Made by a program: the position numbers and the translations under genes. Below, in pieces: positions 28,895 to 38,900 of a stretch of 64,000 bases of DNA; positions within the stretch are counted from its first letter, which is position 1, and each line of letters starts with the position of its first letter. The notes under the pieces were generated by a model, which worked only from the letters and a program-made list of their open reading frames with translations, searched no databases and was not told the DNA's origin. The stretch comes from Deinococcales bacterium (GTDB lineage: Bacteria; Deinococcota; Deinococci; Deinococcales; JAAFIG01): assembly GCA_013298595.1 (NCBI GenBank), contig JAAFIG010000018.1, positions 18,836 to 82,835 on the forward strand. Reading direction: 5' to 3'.

Positions 28895-30844
28895 TTACCA
28901 ACCATCAAATTCACCAGCTCGAGGTAAACGCTTAATTTTACGGATTTCCTCTACAGCCGCTTGTCGAATATGAACCATTTGCACCGATTCATTGGCACTC
29001 GAGGCATTAAAAGCTGCATTTAAAGCAATATTACGAATATTGCCACCCGAAACATCTAACTGCGCTAAGCGTTCATAATTCAGATAACTTGTTGGTGTTT
29101 CAGGTGGGAAAATCCCCTGCCATAATTTGGCTCGAGCTTCCTTATCAGGGGTTGGGTAATGCACCACAAAACGCAAACGCCGTAAAAAAGCACTATCCAT
29201 ATTGCTCTCTTGGTTCGTGGTCAAAATCACCAAACCACGAAACGATTCCATGCGTTGTAGCAAATAACTGACCTCGAGATTAGCATAACGGTCGTTGCTG
29301 TCTTTGACCTCAGAACGCTTACCAAAAATCGCATCAGCTTCATCGAACAATAAAATACAACCACCATACTCGGCAGCATCAAAAAGTTTAGCTAATAACT
29401 TCTCGGATTCACCAATGTACTTAGAAACAATGCTTGGCAAATCAATGCGTTGCAAATCCAAACCCAATTCCTTAGCAATAATTTCAGCACTAAAAGTTTT
29501 ACCAGTCCCACTCGAGCCACCAAATAAAGCACTAATCGCAAAACCACGAGAACTCTCTCGCCGCCAACCCCACTCATCATAAATACGTTGCCGTTCACGC
29601 ACATGACTAACCAAACGTTTCAAGGTATTCAAATCGTGTTCGGGCAAAATAAGTTTAGACCAATCCGCTCGTTCAGCAGGCACAATCCGTTCAGTTAAAC
29701 CCTCGAGCTTAGGACGTACCAAACCCAAACTGTTATCCCATAAACGCTGAGGTAATGCTACAGCCAAATCATCTTGAGCTAAACTTTGTTGAATACTTTT
29801 TTCAACCAAAGCAATTGGAAAATCAAACTGATAACTCAAACGATTTAGTTGCTGCTGTAAAACACCAGAAACTTTGACACCACTGCGCTCCAAACGCTGC
29901 TGCCAATACTCACGTTGCTCGAGACCACTAGGGCGTTCAATCTCGATACGCACCGCCGAAGGACGAGCATTACTGGCATTGCGTCCCGAAATAATCAGTT
30001 TGGACTGAATCCGACTACAAAGTGCTTCGGCAATACGCTGCTTAGGATTTTCGACCGAAGCCTCTGAAACTGTATTGATACCCAAATCAATCAGTAAAAT
30101 TGCATCACTAACGGCTGCAAACCGATTCCAACGCATTGCAATATCATCCAGTACGGCAAAATCAATTTGCTCAAAATACATTTGGAACAAAGGACGCTCC
30201 AACGCCAAAGATAACCCAAGCGCAATATGCAACCGCAACTCTGCTTCCGAACCAATAATCTGCAAAGCATCATGCTCTTGCAACGTCTTAGCCCCTCGAG
30301 CCACAATATCCTCTTGAAGTTGCGTAAATGCTAAATCTACAGCTTGAATACGTTCAACTCGGTTCAGTAAGACAGCATCAGGCTCACAATGATCCAACAA
30401 ACACAAAAACACCCATTCATCCAATACCAACGGACGCAAATTAATTGTTTGCACATTATTGGAATCTGCAAAATGCACCAACTGAAAACGTCGCAAAGCA
30501 CCACTCGCCGCAATAGACAACTGATCTCGAGCAGGATTGCTCGACAAACACCGCAATAAATATCCAAACGTTGGATATTCACCAACCGCAGCATCACTCA
30601 TTGCAGTAGCAACATCTGTTGAGATATTCAAACCAGCTAATAGCAGCAAACAATGCTGCTCAAACAAACTTAGATTCAACTGCGAACAAAAACGTTGCAA
30701 AGCCTCAAATTCAAACCTTGGAATAGCAGTCGTATCAGGAAATTTCATATACACTGCTAACTGCTCGGTAGTCAACATCAAATCATGAAAAGCCTGAGAA
30801 GACGAATAAACAGATTCAGATTTATGCACCTTAGATTTTGCCAT
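28895..30844 (-). CDS. eCIS AAA+ ATPase (Afp15-like)
   Basis: A 649-residue ATPase. The C-terminal AAA+ domain has GGSSGTGKTFSAEIIAKEL (Walker A, about residue 440) and GCILLFDEADAIFGKR (Walker B, about 495), followed by a likely arginine finger (FLRRLRF). The N-terminal half is family-specific. Such ATPases are required for assembly of extracellular contractile systems. The start is set at 30844, where GAGG lies upstream, rather than at the earlier in-frame ATG. Confidence 0.9.
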   Translation of the reverse strand: MAKSKVHKSESVYSSSQAFHDLMLTTEQLAVYMKFPDTTAIPRFEFEALQRFCSQLNLSLFEQHCLLLLAGLNISTDVATAMSDAAVGEYPTFGYLLRCLSSNPARDQLSIAASGALRRFQLVHFADSNNVQTINLRPLVLDEWVFLCLLDHCEPDAVLLNRVERIQAVDLAFTQLQEDIVARGAKTLQEHDALQIIGSEAELRLHIALGLSLALERPLFQMYFEQIDFAVLDDIAMRWNRFAAVSDAILLIDLGINTVSEASVENPKQRIAEALCSRIQSKLIISGRNASNARPSAVRIEIERPSGLEQREYWQQRLERSGVKVSGVLQQQLNRLSYQFDFPIALVEKSIQQSLAQDDLAVALPQRLWDNSLGLVRPKLEGLTERIVPAERADWSKLILPEHDLNTLKRLVSHVRERQRIYDEWGWRRESSRGFAISALFGGSSGTGKTFSAEIIAKELGLDLQRIDLPSIVSKYIGESEKLLAKLFDAAEYGGCILLFDEADAIFGKRSEVKDSNDRYANLEVSYLLQRMESFRGLVILTTNQESNMDSAFLRRLRFVVHYPTPDKEARAKLWQGIFPPETPTSYLNYERLAQLDVSGGNIRNIALNAAFNASSANESVQMVHIRQAAVEEIRKIKRLPRAGEFDGW

Positions 30845-30871
30845 AATACCTCGAGAACAACATGGCAATCA

Positions 30872-31153
30872 TTACATAAAATAAGAAAAGATGCTCGAGA
30901 AGAGATGAGCCTCGAGCGATGCTGCTTTATCTATAATTTTTTTAATGACACTATCTATTTTGCCTTTTATCTTGCCAATAATGGCATTGATTTTTTGTCC
31001 AATACCTGAAATCTTGAAGATTCTTGAGAGGAAAGATAGTGCAAGTGGAATGGTTTTAGCTAAGCTACTTTCGACTTTGGCTACTGCACCGCCAACATCT
31101 CCTCGGGCGATACTGGAAATACTACCCATGATACTCGAGGTATTGTAAAACAT
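30872..31153 (-). pseudogene. Relic of the DUF4157 effector linker
   Basis: A 93-codon frame nearly identical in protein sequence to residues about 866-937 of the large minus-strand effector (SSIMGSISSIARGDVGGAVA, KVESSLAKTIPLALSFLSRI). Homology stops at the MDKAA position and is replaced by a short unrelated tail and a stop. It has no start region of its own and begins three bases after the stop of the 183-residue gene. It is probably left over from recombination between effector copies. Confidence 0.75.
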
Positions 31154-31156
31154 GTG

Positions 31157-31708
31157 TTACTGGTCTAGTCCATAAGGGTTTAAGTGATCGAAATGACCAT
31201 CTGCACGAGCTTGTGTAACTTGGTTTATTCGATGGAAAGATGGACTCACCTGTCCTGTGGCTGCTAAATGTGACTCGAGATCAATTACTTGGGGTGGAAG
31301 TTTTAATTGTTGAAGTATAGCTATAAATGCAAAAATTTTTAAATTCTCAGGGGAATCATTTTCAATGATTTTCTTTAACGCCAAATCCGGCCACTCACCA
31401 TATAATCCCAATTGGGAAATAGCTTGTTCCCGAATTAAATCGCTACATTCCAAATTTCCTACAATTTTTTGAAGAGTATTTTTAATGTGGTTTACTTCAT
31501 CAATACTAACTAAGTCTCGATAGAAACCAAGCATTCGTAAAGATTCCTCTGTAAATTTTTCATTCTTTGATTGCGAAATAAATAATTCTATATCTTTTAT
31601 GAACTCAAGTGGTGGGTCTGACCAAAGCTCATAAAACAAATTAGCGACGGATTCGTCCCAGAAATTATTCTTGTAAGCCAGTTTGATTTTTTCGACAATC
31701 TGTTGCAT
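31157..31708 (-). CDS. Putative immunity protein for displaced toxin cassette 2
   Basis: A 183-residue acidic, helical protein without a signal peptide. Repeating helix pairs hint at a HEAT-like fold. GAGG, overlapping the stop codon of the preceding toxin-like frame, serves as its ribosome site, so the two are coupled. The position directly after a toxin-like C-terminus is the main evidence for an immunity role; no family is recognised. Confidence 0.55.
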   Translation of the reverse strand: MQQIVEKIKLAYKNNFWDESVANLFYELWSDPPLEFIKDIELFISQSKNEKFTEESLRMLGFYRDLVSIDEVNHIKNTLQKIVGNLECSDLIREQAISQLGLYGEWPDLALKKIIENDSPENLKIFAFIAILQQLKLPPQVIDLESHLAATGQVSPSFHRINQVTQARADGHFDHLNPYGLDQ

Positions 31709-31717
31709 TACAATACC

Positions 31718-33037
31718 TCATTGTAAAATTCTGTTGAGTTCATAGATTATTTTTGCCGCTGTACTAAGCGCATTATTGACCTTAGAAAATTCAGATGAAT
31801 TCATGTTTTTACTAAAATCACCCAAACCGCGTTGGCTTATTTCAGTTTGTGTTCTGTCTGTAATCGCTATATTAAATAATGGTGAACGATTATTAAAAGA
31901 GCCTCTTGCATGTGCATTTTGGAGATTTGGTAATCGGGTATTTGCTGCATTAATTCGATCAATCCATGCTTGTTCTGTTGTTCCAATTTTCTTACCTGCT
32001 GTTGTACCCTTAGCGGGGTCAACTACTGCTGCTGAACGTCGTGCTAATGCAGTCTCATACTCAGGTGTTCCAGGTGTTAATGTTTTCAGATCGCGTTCAG
32101 CAGCCCCAAAATTACTACCTTTAGTTTGATTTTCACGGTTCTCACCAACCCATAGATTCTCAAGACGACTAAATTCCTTGTTTAAATAGCCTTTTAACTT
32201 ATTCTTAATGACTTGTAGATCAGAATTGGCGGGATTAAACCCTTTTGCTGCTAACCATGTTTGTGCTTCTGCATAAGTTTTGCCGTTCGGTTGGGCTAAT
32301 GTGTTTTTGAAGATATCATCGAACGCTTGTGTATGACGACGATCTTCACCGTCTGCTAAAGTTCCAAGTGCATTTTTTGTTGCAGTAGAAAAGGCTGGGC
32401 GACCACCTGACCAAAACTCATGTTTTAGTTGTGAGAAATTCAAGTTCAATTTGAGTGTCGTGCTTGCGCCGTGTTTTTCAACTTGGTCAAAAATATCTCT
32501 GACGCTGAATTCAACGCCATTGACTGCTTCAGTGGCATGACGATTCATTACTGTATCATCAACCGTCCCAGAAGCAGCCTTTTTTGCAAGTGTTGTTTTT
32601 GCACTATTGATTTTAGCTCGAGCTTGTGCAATTGAACTGGCTACTAATGGCAGGATATTCTTGGTTCTGGCTTCTGTTTCAAGTGCATTTATTTGAGCGG
32701 TAGCTTCTCGAGGTGTGGAGGCAATCCAAAGTTCTGGTCGGCTATTGGTTACTTTTACCCAGACACTGTGTTGTTTTTTACCTGCGGTAAATGATTTCTT
32801 GCCAAACACACCGTTTATTAGTTTCTTAATGTCATTGACTGTTTTATCTGCAACCTCTTTGCCTTTGTCTACACCTTTACTAACTGCACTTACAACAGCA
32901 GCAGCCTTGTCCATGACTTTTTTTCTGCGTTTAATAGTACGAAACTCGAGGACAGAACGACTAGTTCTAAATCTCGAGACTCGAGAATCATATTTTTCTG
33001 TTATGGCATTGTCTTTCACAGCGTTACTGTATTTCAA
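31718..33037 (-). CDS. Displaced effector C-terminal cassette 2 (toxin-like)
   Basis: A 439-codon frame that lacks a convincing start (the first possible codon is TTG at 33035-33037, inside the end of the upstream gene). After about 40 unique residues, MDKAAAVVSAVSKGVDKGKE and the following 75 residues match positions 933-1010 of the large effector. The rest, with GEDRRHTQAFDDIF and a C-terminal RGSFNNRSPLFNIAITD, is unrelated to it. This looks like an unexpressed replacement C-terminus stored downstream. The toxic activity is unrecognised. Confidence 0.65.
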   Translation of the reverse strand: MKYSNAVKDNAITEKYDSRVSRFRTSRSVLEFRTIKRRKKVMDKAAAVVSAVSKGVDKGKEVADKTVNDIKKLINGVFGKKSFTAGKKQHSVWVKVTNSRPELWIASTPREATAQINALETEARTKNILPLVASSIAQARAKINSAKTTLAKKAASGTVDDTVMNRHATEAVNGVEFSVRDIFDQVEKHGASTTLKLNLNFSQLKHEFWSGGRPAFSTATKNALGTLADGEDRRHTQAFDDIFKNTLAQPNGKTYAEAQTWLAAKGFNPANSDLQVIKNKLKGYLNKEFSRLENLWVGENRENQTKGSNFGAAERDLKTLTPGTPEYETALARRSAAVVDPAKGTTAGKKIGTTEQAWIDRINAANTRLPNLQNAHARGSFNNRSPLFNIAITDRTQTEISQRGLGDFSKNMNSSEFSKVNNALSTAAKIIYELNRILQ

Positions 33038-34169
33038 AACTATTTAACTCAAGATTTTCTAGCATTTCATCCCAACCATATTTCTGGGCTAGGTGTAGTG
33101 CTGCGTCATAACTTTGCTTATATGGGAAACCAAGATTCATAGCTGACCAGAAAGAAGCACTAATGAGAGCTTCGTAACTGCGTTTTCCATCATTTAAGTC
33201 AATATCAAGTTTTGTAGCCGCTTCCATATGCTCAACGCCTCTATAAGAGGAGACATGCGAAAGCTCGCCTAAGGTCTTAACAGCAGTAAATAATGGATCG
33301 CTTTGAATGTGCATAGGTATTGGCGGTTCATTTAAGTGTGTATATGGCTGAGAAACTGATAAGGCAAGACTGTGAATTGTATGGTGTGGACTTCGATAGC
33401 TTCTAAAAGGTTCAATGGGTTCGGCTGAAGATAACGGATAATCAAAAGGTGCTGCTTTATCAACACCAAACCACATAAAATCAATTGTAGCAAGCAAAGG
33501 CTTTTTCTCAGTAACTCGTAAATTCCATGCTCTAGTAGCTATTATGGCTCGAGCTGCATCATTCCATCCATGAAACACATCATCGTATTTTGGCAAGACT
33601 GCTTCATCGTTCATAAGAGACAAAAGCAGATTGGAGAATTGTTGTGTTTCTGAAGTTGGATCAATACCCATCAGCAACGAAGCTCTTTTTTGTTGTGAAG
33701 CATTATTCAGAATAACAATATTTTCCGTATCACCTAAAAATGCGTCAAGTCTGTCAAAAAATCTAACATCACCACCTAGATTTAGGTGCGCTTGTCGTAG
33801 TTCTACTTGTACAAGATGCCATTTTTCATAAATAAATTGCCAATTACCTATTGCTAATTGTATATAGATAATCCAATTCGGAATTAGGTTCTTTAATGTA
33901 GGGGAAATAGTAATTGCACCATATCGCTGAACAGATACAACAGGAGAGTCTTCAAGCATTGTGTTTGGGAGTATTCGCACGCCAATCCAATTTGAATCCT
34001 CCGCTGCCCATACTGCTTGTTGAGCAAAGAATCCAACGTGCCAAAAACCATACTGTACTAAGCTCGCAATTTGTGCCTCTGAAACACCAAACTCTGCATC
34101 CAACACAGTTTTAGCTTCTTGTGATAGCTTAAAAGTATTGAGTATATGAAGCAGTGAATCGTTCATCAT
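33024..34169 (-). CDS. Putative immunity protein 2 (paralogue of immunity 1)
   Basis: A 381-residue protein starting MMNDSLLHIL. The ATG at 34169 overlaps the stop codon of the displaced toxin tail as ATGA, so translation is coupled. Its C-terminal 90 residues align with the immunity candidate next to the full effector (DPLF/HPLY, EH, AL..WxAxNxG, ALHLAxKxGW). The matching relationship between the two toxin C-termini supports an immunity role. It has no membrane segment. Confidence 0.65.
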   Translation of the reverse strand: MMNDSLLHILNTFKLSQEAKTVLDAEFGVSEAQIASLVQYGFWHVGFFAQQAVWAAEDSNWIGVRILPNTMLEDSPVVSVQRYGAITISPTLKNLIPNWIIYIQLAIGNWQFIYEKWHLVQVELRQAHLNLGGDVRFFDRLDAFLGDTENIVILNNASQQKRASLLMGIDPTSETQQFSNLLLSLMNDEAVLPKYDDVFHGWNDAARAIIATRAWNLRVTEKKPLLATIDFMWFGVDKAAPFDYPLSSAEPIEPFRSYRSPHHTIHSLALSVSQPYTHLNEPPIPMHIQSDPLFTAVKTLGELSHVSSYRGVEHMEAATKLDIDLNDGKRSYEALISASFWSAMNLGFPYKQSYDAALHLAQKYGWDEMLENLELNSFEIQ

Positions 34170-34775
34170 GAAATTACCGGAATCGCCCGAATTACTTGAG
34201 CTTGCCAAACGGAAGTTGCTCTACTGCGTAATTGTCCAAGAATACCTGCATGAACTGCGTGATCTCCATCCTTAGTACTATTTGCAAGGGCTGCCTGCAC
34301 TGCGGAAACTCCGTTACCTAGCGCTTGCGTGAAGGCATTAGCTGTTAATTCGTTAGCGTATACGCATTTGATTTATCACAGGTACCATAACCCCTGCTGG
34401 CGCATTCCTAAGCATTCGAGTCACATTTACAGCAACTTCCTCGAGCGCATTATCATTCGCGGTTACTTCAATTAAATTAGAACCTTGAGGTGTTGCTTGA
34501 GTAACACCACTGATTTCATAAACACCTTTCATAAAGGCTTGCCACGCTCCATTTTGCGGATTAACCTCGAGTCGTTTGCTTTTACCTTTTGGTGTGATAA
34601 CCATGACTACTCGTTGTTCACTGGGTTGTAAATCATTTTGAATTTGTGTTTGGATAGCGTCTGCAAGGAAGGTTTTATGCACTGCATTACCTAGTTTGCA
34701 TTCTCTGTGTGTATCTTTATGAATAAGAATCGCAGTTAAACCATTACCTCGAGTGCTACAATAGTAAGCTTTCAC
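34166..34775 (-). pseudogene. Displaced effector C-terminal cassette 1 (frameshifted)
   Basis: Similar to about residues 1160-1356 of the large effector: GNGLTAILIHKDTHR matches NGNGLSAILIHRDTHR. The first frame (GTG at 34775) ends at TAA 34353-34355; homology continues in the +1 frame (NELTANAFTQAL, then VQAALANSTKDGD) to TGA at 34166-34168. A one-base slip near 34356-34358 therefore splits it. It lacks the SHH segment and upstream parts. It could be a decayed silent cassette; programmed shifting is less likely. Confidence 0.75.
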
Positions 34776-34801
34776 TACTTTATGTGGTTCTTTTCACATA
34801 T

Positions 34802-35935
34802 TTAGGTCAAATATTTATTGTACAAATCAAGGTATTCAACTAGAACAGCGTGAGCATCAACCCAATTATTCTTTTCAGATATAAATATGGCTGCTTCAAG
34901 AGCGCCTAAAGAAGTAACACCTGCATTTTCTGCACACCAATACCCACAATTGACCAGTGCATTCCAAGCATAGATAGGGCTGTCTTCTTCCATGTCAAAA
35001 TGAGCGGCAAGCATCAGATGTTCTGTTCCCACATAACCGTCGTAACCAGCTTCTTCAATTGCTTGTATAACCATATACAGTGGATGTTCACGCATGTGTT
35101 TTGGAACTACATAATCTCCATCGTTCTCGAGAAAAAAACTGCCCGCAGCTTGGGAGACAGCATACCTACAATTCTCACTCATTGATGGTAATTGTGTTAC
35201 TTCATAACTTACTGCATCAAAGAAAGAAATTTGAAAGAATGATTCCCATGTTATATCAATTGCTGTATTCCAATCAACTTCAAATATATTTTTATTGGCT
35301 TGGTTGGTGAAAAAATTATAAGCAAAAGAATTAAGATAACCATAATCATATTTCCAACTAGTTGAAATATGATTATGATTTGATTTTACAGCTTCTATTT
35401 CACGTCTTAACATTTTGTTTTCATTTGAAGAATCAGAGGCTAAAATAAAAGTAAGATCATATTGATCTCTTACAGTTAAATTATCAATTATTTCACCTGA
35501 GACTAGGGTGAGTATTTCATCATTCAAAACTTCATTTTTAAGCATTCCTGCCAATGATCTAATTAATCGTTCAAGTTCAGGTAGTTTTCTTCGCAATTCT
35601 AATTGATAATTCTCACTAAATCGAATTCCCCCAAAGAAATACATTAAACTAGGAATAAAGTTATTTTTTTGTTTACCCAAAGTAATTTTTGCATTAGTAT
35701 CTGGGTTTAGTTGAACAATTGACCACTGTTCGATTGGAAGCCAAGGGATAATTCTGAGGCAATAAAGTAAATTGGTTCCTTGTTGTTTTAGTATAGGTAT
35801 TAAGCTCCAATTTCCTTGTTTAAGAATTTCAATAAATAAAGTATTTGATATATCAAGACTTACAGGAAACAGATGAGGAATACCTGTCTGAATAGATTCA
35901 GTGAATTCATTTCTTATCTCTTCAATACGGGTCAT
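34802..35935 (-). CDS. Putative immunity protein 1 for the SHH-type effector
   Basis: A 377-residue protein whose ATG overlaps the effector stop codon as ATGA, the standard layout of toxin/immunity pairs. It is acidic and cytoplasmic. Its C-terminal region is related to the 381-residue protein at 33024-34169. It is AT-rich and has a single CTCGAG site, unlike neighbouring effector DNA. No named family is recognised; the role is inferred from position and paired paralogy. Confidence 0.65.
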   Translation of the reverse strand: MTRIEEIRNEFTESIQTGIPHLFPVSLDISNTLFIEILKQGNWSLIPILKQQGTNLLYCLRIIPWLPIEQWSIVQLNPDTNAKITLGKQKNNFIPSLMYFFGGIRFSENYQLELRRKLPELERLIRSLAGMLKNEVLNDEILTLVSGEIIDNLTVRDQYDLTFILASDSSNENKMLRREIEAVKSNHNHISTSWKYDYGYLNSFAYNFFTNQANKNIFEVDWNTAIDITWESFFQISFFDAVSYEVTQLPSMSENCRYAVSQAAGSFFLENDGDYVVPKHMREHPLYMVIQAIEEAGYDGYVGTEHLMLAAHFDMEEDSPIYAWNALVNCGYWCAENAGVTSLGALEAAIFISEKNNWVDAHAVLVEYLDLYNKYLT

Positions 35936-38900
35936 ACTCGTACCGCCGCTGTAAAGCTAGACCAAGTTTCTGAAGCTTGAGTACGTAATCTACGTAGTGC
36001 TTGACTATGTGTGCTTTTATCTCCATCTTTTGTACTATTTGCAAGTGCGTTAGTTACTGCGCTAATGCCATTTGTAAGAGCTGAAGTAAATGACGAACGC
36101 ATGGCATTGCTAATTTCATCAGCGGTTTTTACTGAAATTTGATCAGCAGTAACAGCACTAGATAGGTCTGAACTAATTTGATCGGCTACTTCATCAGCAT
36201 TTTTCGTCGCAGATTTGAATTTTTGAGCTACTCGAATTGTATGGTCAGTTACCTCAACAGATACATCCATACCTGCCGCTTTATTCTTAATTACTTGAAA
36301 ATGCTTACTAATAAACGATTCCCAATGAACTCGAGAAGGATTTACAGCGGCTTGTTTGCCGCCATTAACAAAAATTACTATTTGAAATTTTTCTGCTGAC
36401 TTCTTAGCTTTTTCAACAATTAAACGCAATGTTGGAGCAGCACTTAATTCCGAATGAACTGCTTGATCTGCTAGACGATGTGTATCCCTATGAATGAGAA
36501 TAGCTGATAACCCATTGCCGTTTTGTGGAATGAGATTAGCTCGAGCAGTAAGTTGGGTTTTTAGGATTCCCAATTTGCCTGTTGATGGCATTGCATTTGC
36601 TAGCGCCACATAGTGGTTTCGCATTCCAATAGCAAACTTATCAGCAGGTACGTGATGAGATTCACGTTTTTCACCACTCGTATCAGGACGATTATCTTCA
36701 ATCGGATGTAAACCAACAACAGGTGGTTGACCTCCTCCAGCCGCATCGAATAACACGGCAAAAATAGGTGCAATACCATTCTGAGCATTTGTTACAAGAA
36801 GTCTTACTTCGCGCAAATAATCTGATTCTGAAAGAGAATTTTTACGACTCTCTAATGCACTCATGTCGGTATTTAATTTTTGAACAATTTGGCTTACTCG
36901 AGGTTCTTGATTTGTTATTTGAGTCTCGAGAGCAGTATTACCTTTAGCTAATTTCTTAATGTTTTTAAGTTGTTCTCGAGCCTCAAGAGGAACAGATGCA
37001 ACTTTAAGGGTGGGGCGATTATTTGCAAATTCCACCCATGTTTGATGTTGCTCTTTACCAGCTTTGAATGCTTTCTTTTCTCCGAATACACCGTTTATTA
37101 TTTTTTTAACACCATTGACTGCTTTACCTGCTACTTCTTTACCTTTGTCTACACCTTTACCAACTGCACTTGCCATTTTTGCGACTACAGCAGCTGCTTT
37201 ATCCATCACTTTTTTGACAACACCATCTATTTTGCCCTTTATCTTGCCAATAATGGCTTTGATTCTCTGCCCAATTCCGCTCACTTTGAAGATTCTCGAG
37301 AGGAACGATAGGGCAAGTGGAATGGTTTTAGCTAAGCTACTTTCGACTTTGGCTATCGCTCCGCCGACATCTCCTCGAGCGATACTCGAGATACTACCCA
37401 TAATTGAACTGACTAAACTTGCTATTCTCGAGCCTTCGTTGATGACAAATTTTATCATTTCAAATCCGGTCATGAAGGCTTGGATTAAGCCTCCTCCGGG
37501 TATGAACATAGTGATAAGTTTTGTTACTGCGGCTTGGATAACACTGGTTTTAACAAAATCTTTGGTTCCTTCGACGATTTCTGTTTTAACGCTGCCTTCG
37601 TGGGCTTGCATTCCTTCGGCAGCCATCATGCCTTTGGACATCATGTTCTGTACAAAATCCACTTTGGTTTCGGCTATCTTGGTTTTTTCTTCGCCTAGTT
37701 TTTTCACTAGGCTTTTGCGGAAATTAGCGTAAGTGACTCCAAGTACAGTCAGGGCTAGGGTGAATACGCCTTTGACATCGAGGTTGCTGGGGAATGCCAG
37801 TCCGCTTTCGCCTGTTAGCCATTGTCCTAATCCGTTGGTGAGGTGTTTTTTGGCATTGGCGGCGAAATTGCTAACACCACCTTTGAGGGCTTGAACAAGG
37901 TTTTTAATAAATTTGCCTGGATTTTTGATGACATCCATGATGACATCGCCAGCGCTTTTTAAGCCGTCTATCAGTTGTTTGCCTGTGCCGCCAAACATGG
38001 CGCCAACTGCCTCGAGGGCGATTTCGGCGAGTTTGCGGATGCTGCCGACAATCAAGTTTTTAACTTGACTGATGGGTTTCATCACGGCAGCTTTGATTTT
38101 GTCTTTGACTTCGCCGAGGTTAAAGACACGGAAGGAGCTGATACCGTCTTTGATGCCTTGCCAAGCTTCGCCAATGTTGATTTTGCTTAGTTCTTTTTTG
38201 AACCATGCCCATGCTTTGGGTATAGCATTGCTTTCGCGTAATGCTTTGACCATGTCTTTGATCGGACCTGGTACAAGGTTGGCGAGGGCATCGAGGATGG
38301 CGTTGGGGTTTTGTTCGACTTTTTCGCCTGTTACTAGGTCTTTACCAAACACCGAACAAATTTGTTTATACCCAGGTATAACTCCGAGGAAATCTGAGAT
38401 TGCACCTTTAATACTAAAACGTTGAATTGGTAGTGCTTCGCGCTGCAAGGTAAAACTGGTTTCTCGAGTTTGGCTGCTTTTGCGTTGAATTTTTCTCGGA
38501 GCATCACTTTGCAGATTGGCGTTGTAAATGCCTTCGGTTTGCTTATTTTGCGCGGTTCCATCTTTCTCGAGATGAGGTGCAAGATGTGTTGCCCGTGGGA
38601 AAGCGGGTTGTTCGCCGTGTACAGCGTTGGTTAAGGCTTGCCATTGTGGGCTAACAGCTTTGCCTGTGCTTGGGTCATGTAGGTTACTGGCTCGAGCAGA
38701 GAGGTTTTCTACAGTACTAGATCGAGCACCCTGCATAAACTGTTCATGAGTTGCGCTGCGTGGTGCGGCTGGGAAACCCATGTATTTTTGGTAATCGTTG
38801 CTTGGTGTTTGTTTTGTTTCTCGAGTGGCGGCTTGCTCGAGGTTGCCTTTATTACTAGCAGCTTTCTTACCTTCTTCTCGAGCAGCACTTTCCAAAGCTG

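Noticed and set aside
34353-34775. Programmed ribosomal frameshift in the displaced toxin tail
   Set aside because: No slippery run or obvious stimulatory hairpin near 34357, and stop codons lie just upstream in the new frame; decay by an indel is simpler.
37064-37732. A 222-codon plus-strand frame inside the minus-strand effector
   Set aside because: It is the antisense of the conserved helical region of the effector, with no ribosome site and low-complexity composition.
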